From Pediococcus ethanolidurans (lineage in GTDB: Bacteria > Bacillota > Bacilli > Lactobacillales > Lactobacillaceae): a stretch of 64,000 nt of DNA. The notes beneath the pieces were generated by a model, which saw only the letters and a program-made list of their open reading frames with translations, made no database searches and was not told where the DNA came from. The number at the start of each line of letters is the position of its first letter. The first letter of the stretch is position 1. The position numbers were made by a program, and so were the translations under genes. The stretch is from assembly GCF_001437405.1 (NCBI RefSeq), contig NZ_JQBY01000012.1, positions 1 to 64,000 of the forward strand. Direction: 5' to 3'. Below, one piece after another: positions 35,057 to 44,334 of this stretch.

Positions 35057-36190
35057 TTATTCAGCATCTGACCAAACTTTTTTTGCAGTATCAATGACTA
35101 AACTTAATTTAGCCCATTGTTGATCAGCCGTTAACTTGTTGCCCTCTTCTGTTGACGCAAATCCGCATTGAGTAGAAAGTGCCAAATTTTCAAGAGGAAC
35201 TTCTTGAGTAGCTTCCTTAATGCGGGTAAGTAGTTGGGATTGATCTTCCAATTCAGGAAATTTAGAGGTTACAAGGCCTAACACGATGCGTTTGTGGGCA
35301 TCATGGTTCCAAATTTTAGCAAGCGGTTTGAAATCACCAGCACGATCGTTATCGTATTCGAGGAAAAAGCCGTCATAATTTAATTGGCTGAGATACTCAG
35401 CAACAACGTCGTAACCACCTGAAAATAGGAAGGTTGACTTAAAGTTACCTCGACAAATATGAGTAGTTACAGTCAAATCATCTGGTAAATTTTCTAAAAG
35501 CTTATTAATGACGTAAACGGAATCTTCAGCAATTTTACGAAACGGCTTTTGACCTTCAGGATCGTTTTTAGTTTCGTCAAGTTTACTGATTAGAAAAGCC
35601 CAAGTCGTGTCATCTAATTGAATATAACGACAACCGAGATCGTAAAAATGCTGAATGGTTTCATGATAGGCCTTGGCTAAATCGTCTAAATAATCTGTAT
35701 GTTTTTCGTAGAATTCAGGTGCGTTATCACTTCGATTATCCCGGAATAATAGACTAGGCGAGGGAATCGTTTGCTTAGCCTGAACACCATCAGGTACGAT
35801 TGATTTCAGATATTCAAATGCTTTGAAAAATGGATGTTCAGGGTTGTAACTAATCTTACTTGTTAGATAGGCATTGTCGGTTCGTGTTTTTTGACCATGA
35901 AATTTATAACTTTTTTGATAGTCATATTTACCGACACCATCTAACCCCCAAAGAAAATCAAGATGCCACCATGAACGACTAAATTCACCATCTGTGACCG
36001 CATGAAGACCAAGAGCAACTTGTTTATCAACAATTTTTTTAATTTCTTGGTGCTGAATGGTTTCAAGTTGACTGGTAGAGATTTTCTTATCTGTGAAATC
36101 TTTATGAGCTGCTTTTAATTCGGAAGTTCGTAATAAACTACCAACTTGATCGAAACGATAGGGTGCCTGTAAACCTGTTTTAAGTGTCAT
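35057..36190 (-). CDS. MetE C-terminal-like methyltransferase (YxjG/YxjH type)
   Basis: A 377-residue protein resembling the catalytic C-terminal half of cobalamin-independent methionine synthase. Candidate zinc ligands are His and Cys in THICRGNF and the Cys of TQCGFAS. VTDGEFSRSWWHLDFLWG and RYIQLDDTTWAF match the YxjG family, which makes methionine from homocysteine, probably from a methyl donor other than polyglutamyl-methyl-THF. It is preceded by a T-box leader, so it is induced when an aminoacyl-tRNA (expected Met) is uncharged. Confidence 0.9.
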   Translation of the reverse strand: MTLKTGLQAPYRFDQVGSLLRTSELKAAHKDFTDKKISTSQLETIQHQEIKKIVDKQVALGLHAVTDGEFSRSWWHLDFLWGLDGVGKYDYQKSYKFHGQKTRTDNAYLTSKISYNPEHPFFKAFEYLKSIVPDGVQAKQTIPSPSLLFRDNRSDNAPEFYEKHTDYLDDLAKAYHETIQHFYDLGCRYIQLDDTTWAFLISKLDETKNDPEGQKPFRKIAEDSVYVINKLLENLPDDLTVTTHICRGNFKSTFLFSGGYDVVAEYLSQLNYDGFFLEYDNDRAGDFKPLAKIWNHDAHKRIVLGLVTSKFPELEDQSQLLTRIKEATQEVPLENLALSTQCGFASTEEGNKLTADQQWAKLSLVIDTAKKVWSDAE

Positions 36191-36219
36191 GATTGTAAAC
36201 TCCTTAGTATTTTTTTAGA

Positions 36220-36518
36220 AACAAAAAAGCTCGTCCTCAACGTTAAAAACGTCAAGGGCGAGCACTTCATTAAAGAAATGACCACGGTACCACCTTGGTT
36301 TAAAATAATTTAAAAATTATTTTCTTAAAGAATTCCCCGAAGGAAACTCCGACGCGATAATGGGCGCACCCATCTGTATTTTGCTAAAGCTTAATGCAGA
36401 ATGTTCTCCAAGACCATCTTCTGGTTCACTCTTTTACCTCGTTACACCAAAAGAGGCTCTCTGTAAAAATGTGGGACCGTACTCATCTCTTCATTGCTTT
36501 TTAATTGTTATCTAATTT
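36220..36518 (-). promoter_or_regulatory. T-box riboswitch leader of the metE-like gene
   Basis: On the minus strand the T-box core AAGGTGGTACCGTGG is at 36281-36295. A G+C-rich terminator hairpin (GCTCGCCCTTGACG against CGTTGAGGACGAGC, then T's) spans 36223-36262. Upstream is about 200 nt of stem I-III sequence. T-boxes sense uncharged tRNA; methionine is expected from the gene controlled, but I could not locate the specifier codon with confidence. Confidence 0.93.
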
Positions 36519-36524
36519 GGATTC

Positions 36525-36554
36525 AGTTTAGCGCGTGTTTTAAAACTTGTCAAA
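36525..36554 (-). promoter_or_regulatory. promoter of the metE T-box transcript
   Basis: On the minus strand a consensus TTGACA (36549-36554) and TAAACT (36525-36530) with an 18-bp spacer, placing transcription start just before the T-box stem I. Confidence 0.6.
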
Positions 36555-36854
36555 TTTCACCATGCGTTTAAAAATGGGTTGATCAAAGCTCGACACATAC
36601 AGCTGTGTAAAGCTTTAGTAGGAAAGTGAAAAAGAGTTTTTTTAAAATAAGAGAAGATCGTTAATCTTCTAATTAGGTGTAGCAGCCAAAAACTATGAGG
36701 TAACGGTCAACTTGAAGCAGTAATGTTAAATGTTTCAACTATTTTATCAGGCAAAGTAACACCAGTAAAAGCACTTACTAGTTATTTTTTAAAACAAATT
36801 TTTATGTGACATCAAGGAATTAAACATGTCAGTATTTCTTTAAACGCGGCATCC

Positions 36855-37070
36855 CGCAGTGCCATGGATAATTGATGAAGGCCGTTTTGTAAGACTTAAA
36901 TAATAGGTGTAGTGGAGGCGTTGGTGAAAGAGTGTGTCGATGTCACTTAGCGATTTATCGCTTAGAGACATGGGAGACTGGAGAGATCCACTTCTGGCCT
37001 GAAAGGCAAGAAGTTAGCTCGTAAGCGACCACACGTCCCCGCATCAACGCCGAAACGGAACAAAATTAAA
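36855..37070. other. multi-hairpin structured element, possible ncRNA or repeat
   Basis: Several hairpins are nested: GGCGTTGGTG with CATCAACGCC as outer arms (about 36918 and 37043), CACTTAGCGA/TCGCTTAGAG, and CTTCTGGCCTGAAAGGCAAGAAG, plus the palindrome TCGTAAGCGA. It is richer in G+C than its surroundings and carries no ORF. The flanks 36555-36854 and 37071-37140 show nothing else I recognise. Candidate non-coding RNA or palindromic repeat; I cannot name a family. Confidence 0.45.
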
Positions 37071-37140
37071 AACATGAATAAAATTTAATTAGAAGCACTA
37101 CTTACTAAAACTCAAACACATACACATCTAAAAAATGGGT

Positions 37141-37169
37141 TTGACAATGAATCATGACCGTTCTATAAT
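37141..37169 (+). promoter_or_regulatory. consensus promoter of brnQ
   Basis: TTGACA (37141-37146) and TATAAT (37164-37169), spacer exactly 17 bp: a perfect sigma-A promoter upstream of the T-box leader. Confidence 0.85.
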
Positions 37170-37175
37170 AAGCAA

Positions 37176-37472
37176 CATTAAATATAAATGAGAAACACGT
37201 GTTGAAGGTTTCACGGATGATAAGCTAGCGAATTTCTAGAAAGTGTTTGGGGTTGAGAAAACATATTTCCTAGTTTAAAAAGGTGAAAACGAGCGAAATT
37301 GTCGCAAAGATGATTATGGTTGCACCCAATATAGTGCCAGTGTATCAGGTGTTTTTGACGAAAAATACGGTGTACATGGTGAGACAAACTTTGTGAAAAG
37401 CTTGTAAATTAAGGTGGTAACGCGTGCAAACGTCCTTTGGATTAGTAATTAATCTGAGGGACGTTTTTTTAT
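37176..37472 (+). promoter_or_regulatory. T-box riboswitch leader of brnQ
   Basis: The T-box core AAGGTGGTAACGCG lies at 37411-37424, followed by a terminator hairpin (CGTCC..., 37430-37472) with seven T's. About 230 nt of leader precede it. It controls a branched-chain amino acid permease, so tRNA-Ile, -Leu or -Val is expected; the specifier codon was not assigned. Confidence 0.92.
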
Positions 37473-37531
37473 TCTTATTAAAGTTTTGACATCAACATTG
37501 AATTGCAGAAAAAGGAAGGAAGTTTTTATAA

Positions 37532-38920
37532 ATGGAACAAACACGTAAATTTACATGGAAAGAATTAATTGTGGTGGCATCAATGCTATTTGGAATGTAT
37601 TTTGGTGCTAGCAACTTAACTTTTCCAGTGCAAATTGGGCAACAGTCCGGTTCTGCATTTATTAGTTCAATTATTGGTTTTATCATTACAGGTACAATTT
37701 TACCTTTACTTGGCGTTGCTGCGATTGCAATTACGAGAACGCATGGTGTCTATGAACTAGCGCAACCAATTGGTAAAACGTACGCGTTGATCTTTACTGT
37801 TATTTTGTATATTGCTATTGGCCCAGCCTTTGCAACACCACGAACAGCCACGGTGCCCTTTGAGTTTGGTATTGCGACCCATGTCAGTGCGGCAACAGCA
37901 CCATTATGGCTTTTTGTTTATTCGGCTTGTTTCTTTACGGCAGTGGTATTGTTTTCAATTAACCGCCATAAAGTGGTCGATTATGTTGGTCGTTATCTGA
38001 ATCCGGTTTTTATTATCATGGTCGTTATATTAATTGCAGTTGCCATTTTTAAACCAATGGGAACAGCAGCTGGACAAGCAGTTACGGGCGCTTGGCGAAA
38101 AGGCGCGATGACCAATGGCATTATTCAGGGTTATCAAACAATGGATGCACTAGCCTCTGTTGAGTTTGGTATTGTGGTTATCACAGCAATTAAAGCTTTA
38201 GGGGTGAAAAAGGAAGCAACAGTTGCCAATTTAACCGTCAAAGCAGGCATCATTGCCGCCAGCGCGATGGCCGTTATCTATGCCGGATTAGCTTACATTG
38301 GGGCAACCAGTCTAGGTCATTTAAAAATTGCAAACGATGGTGGTATCGCACTTGGTCAAATTACACAGTATTTCTTTGGTAATGCCGGGGTTTATATTCT
38401 AGCTATTATGGCAACAATTACTTGCATGACTACTGCTGTTGGTGTGACAACTTCTTTTGCAACGGCATTTAGTGGAATGTTTCCTAAATTTAGTTATAAA
38501 ACATATGTGATTATTGTATCTGTAATTTCTTTTGTGGTTTCTAATTTTGGGTTCGAAACCATTATTAATGCTGCTGTACCGTTTCTGATGTTTATTTATC
38601 CACTATGTATCACGTTGATCTTACTATCATTAGTTTCACCATTCTTTCATCGAGCCCGGGTTGTTTATATTTGTACAACGATTTTTACAATTGTACCGGC
38701 CATTGTGGATGGATTGAATGCGGCTCCAGCAATAGTAGCAAAATCAGTTGTTGTGCAGAGCCTTACCAATTTTGAGAGTAAGTATGTCCCATTCTTCGCA
38801 CAAGGATTTGCTTGGCTTGCTCCTGCTATTATTGGATTTGTGATTGGAATTGGAGTTTATGTGGTGCAACGTGTTCGTGCTAATGACGAATCAACTGTTA
38901 GTGAATCAGATTGGTCATAA
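37532..38920 (+). CDS. brnQ: branched-chain amino acid:cation symporter BrnQ
   Basis: A 462-residue membrane protein with about 12 hydrophobic segments of the LIVCS family, importing leucine, isoleucine and valine. The N-terminal MLFGMYFGASNLTFPVQIG matches the conserved BrnQ motif (usually FFGAGNLIFPP); PAFATPRTATVPFE is another landmark. Start follows AAGGAAGG. It stands alone behind a T-box leader, so import is raised when the cognate tRNA is uncharged. Confidence 0.95.
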   Translation: MEQTRKFTWKELIVVASMLFGMYFGASNLTFPVQIGQQSGSAFISSIIGFIITGTILPLLGVAAIAITRTHGVYELAQPIGKTYALIFTVILYIAIGPAFATPRTATVPFEFGIATHVSAATAPLWLFVYSACFFTAVVLFSINRHKVVDYVGRYLNPVFIIMVVILIAVAIFKPMGTAAGQAVTGAWRKGAMTNGIIQGYQTMDALASVEFGIVVITAIKALGVKKEATVANLTVKAGIIAASAMAVIYAGLAYIGATSLGHLKIANDGGIALGQITQYFFGNAGVYILAIMATITCMTTAVGVTTSFATAFSGMFPKFSYKTYVIIVSVISFVVSNFGFETIINAAVPFLMFIYPLCITLILLSLVSPFFHRARVVYICTTIFTIVPAIVDGLNAAPAIVAKSVVVQSLTNFESKYVPFFAQGFAWLAPAIIGFVIGIGVYVVQRVRANDESTVSESDWS

Positions 38921-38972
38921 TGGCGTTGCTTGCGATCTTCGGAACCATAGAAAACTAAACTAAGACTATTAA

Positions 38973-39017
38973 GAATGAAGCGATGAGAACTGTTTTTCTC
39001 ATGGTTTCATTTTTAAT
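38973..39017 (+). terminator. terminator after brnQ
   Basis: AATGAAGCGATGAGAA pairs with TTCTCATGGTTTCATT (two mismatches), followed by T's. Confidence 0.7.
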
Positions 39018-39201
39018 TTCAAGAATAATTGTTGGTTTGTAATGAATTTAAATTAGTAATCATAATTTGAAAAGCTAAACAACGTAGGTTGTGTTTAAAC
39101 ATTCAGTTGTTGAGAATCAAATTTGCCCTGAATAGGTTTTTATGATAAATTTATGATAAACAAATTAGAAGCAACCAATATAGAAATCGGAGGGTAAGTG
39201 A

Positions 39202-39879
39202 ATGGAATACATACGTTTAATTGGTGTTTTAGTTATCATTTTAGGGTTTGCATTTAGATTGGACACCGTTGCAGTTGTACTAATCTCAGCGTTAGCAACC
39301 GCATTAGCATCAGGAATTGATTTCACAAAATTTTTAGCTATTTTAGGACAAGGTTTTTTGGATAATCGAATGGTTTCACTATTTTTTTTAACCTTACCAA
39401 TGATAGGGGTAATTGAACGAAATGGATTAAAAGAATCTGCCGTAAACTTAATTCATCGTCTGCAAAACTTAACTCCAGGGCGTATTTTTGATATTTATTT
39501 ACTGATTAGAGAACTAGCCTGTGTTTTTGGAATCACTCTGCAAGGACAGGTTCAGTTTATTCGTCCGTTAATTAATCCAATGGCGCAAGCGGCAGCTAGT
39601 GTCGAAGCAAAACTAACGCCAAAGGATGTGGATCGAATCAAAGCACGTTCCGCAGCTACTGAAAACTTTGGAAACTTTTTTGCACAAAACTTATTTGTCG
39701 CATCTGGTGGTGTTTTATTGATGGCAAGCACTATGAAATCACTGGGTTATAAAGTCGATCCCACTGGAATTGTTTTGTATTCAATTCCAGTTGCCGTAAT
39801 TACGCTTGTCCTTGTATTTTTCTATAACCGTTTGTTTGATCGCCAGTTTGCTAAGAAGGGACGTGCTAATAATGACTAA
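39202..39879 (+). CDS. DUF969 membrane protein
   Basis: A 225-residue polytopic membrane protein of the DUF969 family, with about six hydrophobic segments. Conserved-looking ITLQGQVQFIRPLINPMAQAAA lies in the middle of the protein. DUF969 and DUF979 proteins occur together and are thought to form one transport unit. Start follows CGGAGGG. The gene overlaps its DUF979 partner by 8 bp, and pcp follows, so the transported compound may be pyroglutamate or pyroglutamyl peptides (inference from context). Confidence 0.85.
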   Translation: MEYIRLIGVLVIILGFAFRLDTVAVVLISALATALASGIDFTKFLAILGQGFLDNRMVSLFFLTLPMIGVIERNGLKESAVNLIHRLQNLTPGRIFDIYLLIRELACVFGITLQGQVQFIRPLINPMAQAAASVEAKLTPKDVDRIKARSAATENFGNFFAQNLFVASGGVLLMASTMKSLGYKVDPTGIVLYSIPVAVITLVLVFFYNRLFDRQFAKKGRANND

Positions 39880-40795
39880 TTTGATCAATAATATTTTAAC
39901 CTTCCTTTATATGTTAATTGGCGTGGGATTTTTAATTGCCGCGATTGAATCATTTCGCGATAAAACTAACTCGGCTCGTTATGGAACGGGGCTGTTCTGG
40001 ACATTATTTGCGGTAATTTTTGCTTTGGGGCAGTGGTTACCAAAAGCTCTAGTTGGCGCTTTGCTACTGGTGATTGGATTACTTTCACTTTTAAAGCAGG
40101 TGAAAGTAGGACATATTAAAGAGATTAATGTTAAAACGGCTGAGAAGGCTGCCCTAAAACTACGCGGTTGGATTTTCTTACCTAGTATTATTTTAGCAAT
40201 TACCGCAATTTTAGTAGCCCAATTTACACCGTTTGGTGGTCAGGTAGGTATTGGTGCGGCTGCGATTTTGTCATTGATTGTTGCTATTGCTTTAACTAAA
40301 TCTAAGGGTAAAGATGTTTTTGATGACACGCAACGAATGGTACGGTCAGTGGGCTCGGCAGGAGTATTACCGCAACTATTGGCAACATTAGGAGTTGTTT
40401 TTACAGCATCTGGTGTTGGTAAGGTAACAGCGCATGCAATTTCAAGTGTGTTTCCAACCGGTAATCATTTATTGGGAGTCGCTTTGTATTGTGTGGCAAT
40501 GGCGTTATTCACCATTATTATGGGAAATGCCTTTGCAGCCTTTGCGGTAATTACTGCTGGAATTGGAATTCCCTTTGTTGTCGCTCAAGGCGGTTCGGCT
40601 GTGGTAGTTGCGGCGTTAGGAATGACTTCCGGATACTGTGGCACATTGATGACCCCAATGGCGGCCAATTTCAATACGTTACCGGTGGCTTTGATGGAAA
40701 TGAAAGATCCACTAGGTGTGATTAAACAGCAGGCGCCAATTGCAATTCCAATGTTGTTAATCCAAATTTTGTTGATGTATGTACTGGCATTTTAA
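39872..40795 (+). CDS. DUF979 membrane protein
   Basis: A 307-residue membrane protein of the DUF979 family with about 9-10 hydrophobic segments. The ATG at 39872 has AAGAAGGGACG upstream inside the DUF969 gene; a longer in-frame form starting at 39806 lacks a site. GNAFAAFAVITAGIGIPF and GYCGTLMTPMAANFNTLP are polar-containing membrane stretches that could form the transport path. Overlap with DUF969 and a 19-bp gap to pcp indicate one operon. Confidence 0.85.
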   Translation: MTNLINNILTFLYMLIGVGFLIAAIESFRDKTNSARYGTGLFWTLFAVIFALGQWLPKALVGALLLVIGLLSLLKQVKVGHIKEINVKTAEKAALKLRGWIFLPSIILAITAILVAQFTPFGGQVGIGAAAILSLIVAIALTKSKGKDVFDDTQRMVRSVGSAGVLPQLLATLGVVFTASGVGKVTAHAISSVFPTGNHLLGVALYCVAMALFTIIMGNAFAAFAVITAGIGIPFVVAQGGSAVVVAALGMTSGYCGTLMTPMAANFNTLPVALMEMKDPLGVIKQQAPIAIPMLLIQILLMYVLAF

Positions 40796-40814
40796 ATAGG
40801 GAGGTAATTTAGAA

Positions 40815-41462
40815 ATGAAAATTCTTGTGACTGGTTTTGATCCATTTGGTGACGATAAAATTAATCCGGCAATTGAGGCTGTAAAACGCTTGCCAGATGA
40901 AATTGAAGGTGCTCAAATTGTGAAGGTGGAGATTCCTACAATTTTTGGTAAGTGTGCGGAAGTGACGCATGCGGCAATTTTAAGGGAAAAACCTGACTAT
41001 GTGTTGAATATTGGTCAGGCAGGCGGTCGTTTTGGTTTGACACCAGAACGGGTGGCAATTAACTTTGATGATGGACGAATTAAGGATAATGCGGGATATC
41101 AGCCCCTGGGTACACCGGTGCATGAAGATGGGCAAAATGCTTATTTTACGCAGTTACCGGTGAAGACGATGGCTAAGGCGATAAGGGCGGTAGGTTTGCC
41201 AAGTAGTGTGTCGACGACGGCGGGAACGTATGTATGTAATCATATTATGTATCAGGTGCAGTATATGATTGATAAGGAGTTTCACGAATTGAAGGCAGGA
41301 TTTATGCATATTCCATTTTTGCCGGAGCAGGTGACGAATAGGCCGAATACGCCATCTTTGAGTTTGGAAGATGATGTGAAGGGAATTACGGCGGCGATTG
41401 GTGCGATTGTGAAGCAGGATGGTAAGAAGGATATTGAAAGTGTGGAGGGACATGTAGCTTAA
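40815..41462 (+). CDS. pcp: pyrrolidone-carboxylate peptidase
   Basis: A 215-residue cysteine peptidase (family C15) removing N-terminal pyroglutamate from peptides. Starts with [19 protein letters not shown]; the catalytic Glu is in [16 protein letters not shown], Cys in [12 protein letters not shown] and His in MHIPFLPEQ. It is third in the DUF969-DUF979-pcp operon. RBS GGGAGG. The downstream repeat (41484-41785) begins 22 bp after its stop. Confidence 0.96.
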   Translation: MKILVTGFDPFGDDKINPAIEAVKRLPDEIEGAQIVKVEIPTIFGKCAEVTHAAILREKPDYVLNIGQAGGRFGLTPERVAINFDDGRIKDNAGYQPLGTPVHEDGQNAYFTQLPVKTMAKAIRAVGLPSSVSTTAGTYVCNHIMYQVQYMIDKEFHELKAGFMHIPFLPEQVTNRPNTPSLSLEDDVKGITAAIGAIVKQDGKKDIESVEGHVA

Positions 41463-41483
41463 AGTGAACGAAGAAAAGCGGGT

Positions 41484-41785
41484 AATAAGGGACTTCTAAG
41501 TGTTGTGGAGGCGGGATCGCGATCCCGCAGGAACAATACTTAGAAGTCCCTTATTGCTTTTCGGAGTTGTCCTGAGGCTCAGCGGAAAAAAAGAATGTAG
41601 GGTGTGGAGGCGAGTTCTTGCGGCTGGTTTTGCCACAAGAATCGACAACGTTCTGAGAATAAAACTTTCGGAACGAAAGTTTCCTTAAAAATCGAAGTAG
41701 TGCGGGATCGCGATCCCGCAGGAACAATACTTAGAAGTCCCTTATTGCTTTTCGGAGTTGTCCTAAGGCTCAGCGGAAAATTATT
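41484..41785. repeat. palindromic repeat pair with shared module
   Basis: Two copies of a 79-bp unit (41511-41589 and 41702-41780, one mismatch) each begin with the perfect 18-bp palindrome GCGGGATCGCGATCCCGC and end in GGCTCAGCGGAAAA. In the first copy AATAAGGGACTTCTAAGT (41484-41501) pairs perfectly with 41538-41555, giving a long hairpin. Between the copies, 41612-41690 carries the TTCTTGCGGC...GCCACAAGAA hairpin module also found in copies A and B of the larger repeat. Two ORFs of 62-63 codons inside are repeat shadows, not genes. Confidence 0.85.
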
Positions 41786-41805
41786 TTCAAAATAGTTCCT
41801 TTATT

Positions 41806-41858
41806 AAAAAAACGTTATACGTATCTGTATTTCTACAGAATTACGTATAACGTTTTTA
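41806..41858. terminator. bidirectional terminator
   Basis: AAAAACGTTATACGTA pairs perfectly with TACGTATAACGTTTTT, with A- and T-runs on both sides. It ends the minus-strand pepT gene. Confidence 0.9.
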
Positions 41859-41871
41859 ATTTTAATGAATT

Positions 41872-43116
41872 TTATTTACTTTGTTCGCTATTTAATTGAT
41901 TGATTTTCAAAATTAAATCAACAGCTTTTTCCATTGTTTGAACAGAAACAAATTCATAACGACTGTGCATATTCTCGCCACCAGCAAATAGGTTGGGTGT
42001 TGGAATGCCCATGAAAGAAATTTTAGAACCATCTGTACCACCACGTACTGGATAAATAACAGGTTTAATAGCTAATTTTTCCATTGCAGCTTTTGCAAGT
42101 TCAACAGGAGTCATGTCTTTTTCAAGAATTTCACGCATATTATAGTACTGATCATGTGTCTCTACAGTGACACGTTCTTCACCAAAGTCAGAATTGAGTT
42201 TGTCAGCTATGTTCTGTAGTTCTTGTTTACGTTGTTCAAATACTTTTCGATCATGGTCACGAATAATATAAACTAACTTAGCGTGATCAGGAGTACCGGT
42301 CATTTTAAACAGGTGGAAGAAGCCTTGACGACCATCGGTTAATTCTGGACGGTCACCAGCAGGAACAAGGTTATGATAATCAATTCCTACTTGAAGTGCA
42401 TTAACCATGACATCTTTAGCAGTGGCCGTGTGTACCTCGTTTCCTTGAATTTCTACGGTTGTTTGGGCTGCATTGAAGGTTTCATATTCCAATTCACCAA
42501 GGGGACCACCATCAACCGTATAAGCGTATTTCGTATTGAAATCTTTGGCATCGAAGTGGTCCGCGCCAGTTCCAGTTTCTTCATCGGGAGCAAATCCCAC
42601 CCGAATTTCACCATGTTTTACTTCAGGATGACTGAGATAATATTCCATTGCTGTCATAATTTCGGCAGCACCGGCTTTATCATCGGCACCCAGTAAAGTC
42701 GTGCCATCCGTTGTGATTAAAGTTTGCCCCTTGTAGTTGTGTAAAGCTGGAAAAGCCGCAGTTTTTAAAATCCATTTGCCGTCCTTACTCAAAGAAATGT
42801 CGGACTCACCATCGTAGTTTTCATGGATTTGAGGATCGATATTTTCGGCATTAAAATCAGCTGTATCAATGTGAGCAATGTAGCCTAAAACTGGTGTATT
42901 GCCATCATCATTAGCAGGCAGTGTGGCAACTACATAGCCACTTTGAGCTTGAGTGTGAACATCCTTTAATCCAAGATTGGTTAGTTCTGTAGCCAGAGTC
43001 TTTAGGAAAGCAACTTCTTTTGGATCCGTGGGAACAGTATCTGAATCAGGATTAGAACGAGTATTTACTTTCACATATTTCAAGAATCGTGGTAACAAGG
43101 TTTCGTATTTTGCCAA
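41872..43116 (-). CDS. pepT: tripeptidase T
   Basis: A 414-residue M20-family dizinc aminopeptidase removing the N-terminal residue of tripeptides. Metal motifs: [18 protein letters not shown], the catalytic Glu pair in [14 protein letters not shown], and the C-terminal [26 protein letters not shown]. Length standard. Cytoplasmic. Single gene with its own terminator. Confidence 0.97.
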   Translation of the reverse strand: MAKYETLLPRFLKYVKVNTRSNPDSDTVPTDPKEVAFLKTLATELTNLGLKDVHTQAQSGYVVATLPANDDGNTPVLGYIAHIDTADFNAENIDPQIHENYDGESDISLSKDGKWILKTAAFPALHNYKGQTLITTDGTTLLGADDKAGAAEIMTAMEYYLSHPEVKHGEIRVGFAPDEETGTGADHFDAKDFNTKYAYTVDGGPLGELEYETFNAAQTTVEIQGNEVHTATAKDVMVNALQVGIDYHNLVPAGDRPELTDGRQGFFHLFKMTGTPDHAKLVYIIRDHDRKVFEQRKQELQNIADKLNSDFGEERVTVETHDQYYNMREILEKDMTPVELAKAAMEKLAIKPVIYPVRGGTDGSKISFMGIPTPNLFAGGENMHSRYEFVSVQTMEKAVDLILKINQLNSEQSK

Positions 43117-43261
43117 TTAAATCACTCCTATTTATATTGTTACGTGTATTTTAGCTTAAATAGGACAAGAAAGAAAATTTAGTGAATTAGTTGCCTGTAA
43201 CTTATTTGGGTATTTTTAAGAAACTTAAAAAAGTTAAGCTCACATCATTTTATGCCTATGC

Positions 43262-43283
43262 TATAATCATGTTAGCGGTTACA
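43262..43283 (+). promoter_or_regulatory. promoter -10 and overlapping CcpA (cre) site of the fructokinase gene
   Basis: A consensus TATAAT (43262-43267) is followed directly by TGTTAGCGGTTACA (43270-43283), which fits the cre consensus TGWNANCGNTNWCA at every position. A cre across the transcription start is the classical position for CcpA repression. The -35 is weak. Confidence 0.7.
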
Positions 43284-43324
43284 AAACGTAATCTTTTTAT
43301 TTTTGCATAGGAGGAAGAGAATTT

Positions 43325-44188
43325 ATGAAATTAGGTGCAATTGAGGCTGGCGGAACAAAATTTGTTTGCGCAGTTAGTGATGAAAACATTAATGTTGAAG
43401 ATCGGGCACAGTTTCCAACCACAACGCCCGCTGAAACCATGGCACAAGTGTTTGCTTATTTTGAACAACATCCAGTTGATGCGATTGGAATCGGGTCATT
43501 TGGTCCGGTGTCTTTAAACCAGGATGCTGATAACTATGGTTTTATTACAAACACGCCTAAATTAGCATGGAAAAACTATGATTTTTTGGGTGCTATGAAG
43601 GCTCATTTTGATATTCCCTATTATTTCACGACTGATGTGAACGTGGCCGCTTATGGAGAGTATCAGGCCGGTGCCGGACGTGGGAAAAAGAACATTTTGT
43701 ATTGGACCGTTGGAACCGGTGTGGGTGCAGGTTATATTCAAAATGGTGAATTTCTGCAAGGATACAGTCATCCCGAAATGGGTCACATTCTGTTAAGACA
43801 TGATCCACGCGATCTCGGATTCGAAGGGGTCTGTCCTTATCATGGAGATTGTTTTGAAGGCTTGGCTGCTGGTCCATCTATTGAAAAACGATTTGGCAAA
43901 AAAGGCAATGAACTTGATCCAAGTAATGAATTCTGGGAAATTGAAGCAAATTACATTGCTCAAGCCTGTGTCAACGCAACGCTAATTTTGCGTCCGGATA
44001 TCATCATCTTCGGTGGCGGCGTCATGAAGCAAAGTCAGTTATTCCCACAAATTCAGACCGAGTTTGTGAAACAAATGGCTGACTATGTTGACTTCCCTGA
44101 AATTTCAAATTATATCGTCCATGTTGAATTGGGTGATGATGCAGGAATTACAGGAGCTTTAATGTTAGCAAAAAAGGCAACTGAATAG
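43325..44188 (+). CDS. ROK-family fructokinase
   Basis: A 287-residue sugar kinase. The ATP loop GAIEAGGTKF is at residues 4-13. The catalytic region is NVAAYGE and the zinc-binding cluster is HPEMGH...CPYHGDCFEGLAAG, characteristic of fructokinase-type ROK proteins. ATP + fructose gives fructose 6-phosphate. Start follows GGAGGAAG. The cre site in its promoter predicts repression by preferred sugars. No sugar transporter is adjacent. Confidence 0.92.
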   Translation: MKLGAIEAGGTKFVCAVSDENINVEDRAQFPTTTPAETMAQVFAYFEQHPVDAIGIGSFGPVSLNQDADNYGFITNTPKLAWKNYDFLGAMKAHFDIPYYFTTDVNVAAYGEYQAGAGRGKKNILYWTVGTGVGAGYIQNGEFLQGYSHPEMGHILLRHDPRDLGFEGVCPYHGDCFEGLAAGPSIEKRFGKKGNELDPSNEFWEIEANYIAQACVNATLILRPDIIIFGGGVMKQSQLFPQIQTEFVKQMADYVDFPEISNYIVHVELGDDAGITGALMLAKKATE

Positions 44189-44196
44189 CTTGGTTA

Positions 44197-44252
44197 GATC
44201 ATAAATATGGGTGGCAAGGTAGATGACCACAAAATATTTATGATCTTTTTTT
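44197..44252 (+). terminator. terminator after fructokinase
   Basis: GATCATAAATAT pairs perfectly with ATATTTATGATC around a 25-base loop, followed by seven T's. It lies just upstream of the FNR box of the next gene. Confidence 0.75.
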
Positions 44253-44258
44253 CAAAAC

Positions 44259-44272
44259 TTGATTTGCATCAA
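44259..44272. promoter_or_regulatory. perfect FNR-type box upstream of dps-like gene
   Basis: TTGATTTGCATCAA is an exact TTGAT-N4-ATCAA FNR/Flp site, 63 bp upstream of the Dps-like start. The next gene on the other side encodes an FNR/Flp-type regulator, so local redox control is likely. Confidence 0.75.
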
Positions 44273-44334
44273 TTTAAAGAACTCCTTTTCTCGATAAACT
44301 AGACACATATTAAGAAATTAGGGGGAACCAAAAA

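Noticed and set aside
36220-36518. SAM riboswitch for the metE-like gene
   Set aside because: The T-box core and T-box-style terminator are clear; no SAM-box motif is seen.
41484-41785. CRISPR-like direct repeats
   Set aside because: Only two units, 79 bp each and palindromic at the core, with a spacer that is itself a repeat module; no cas genes.
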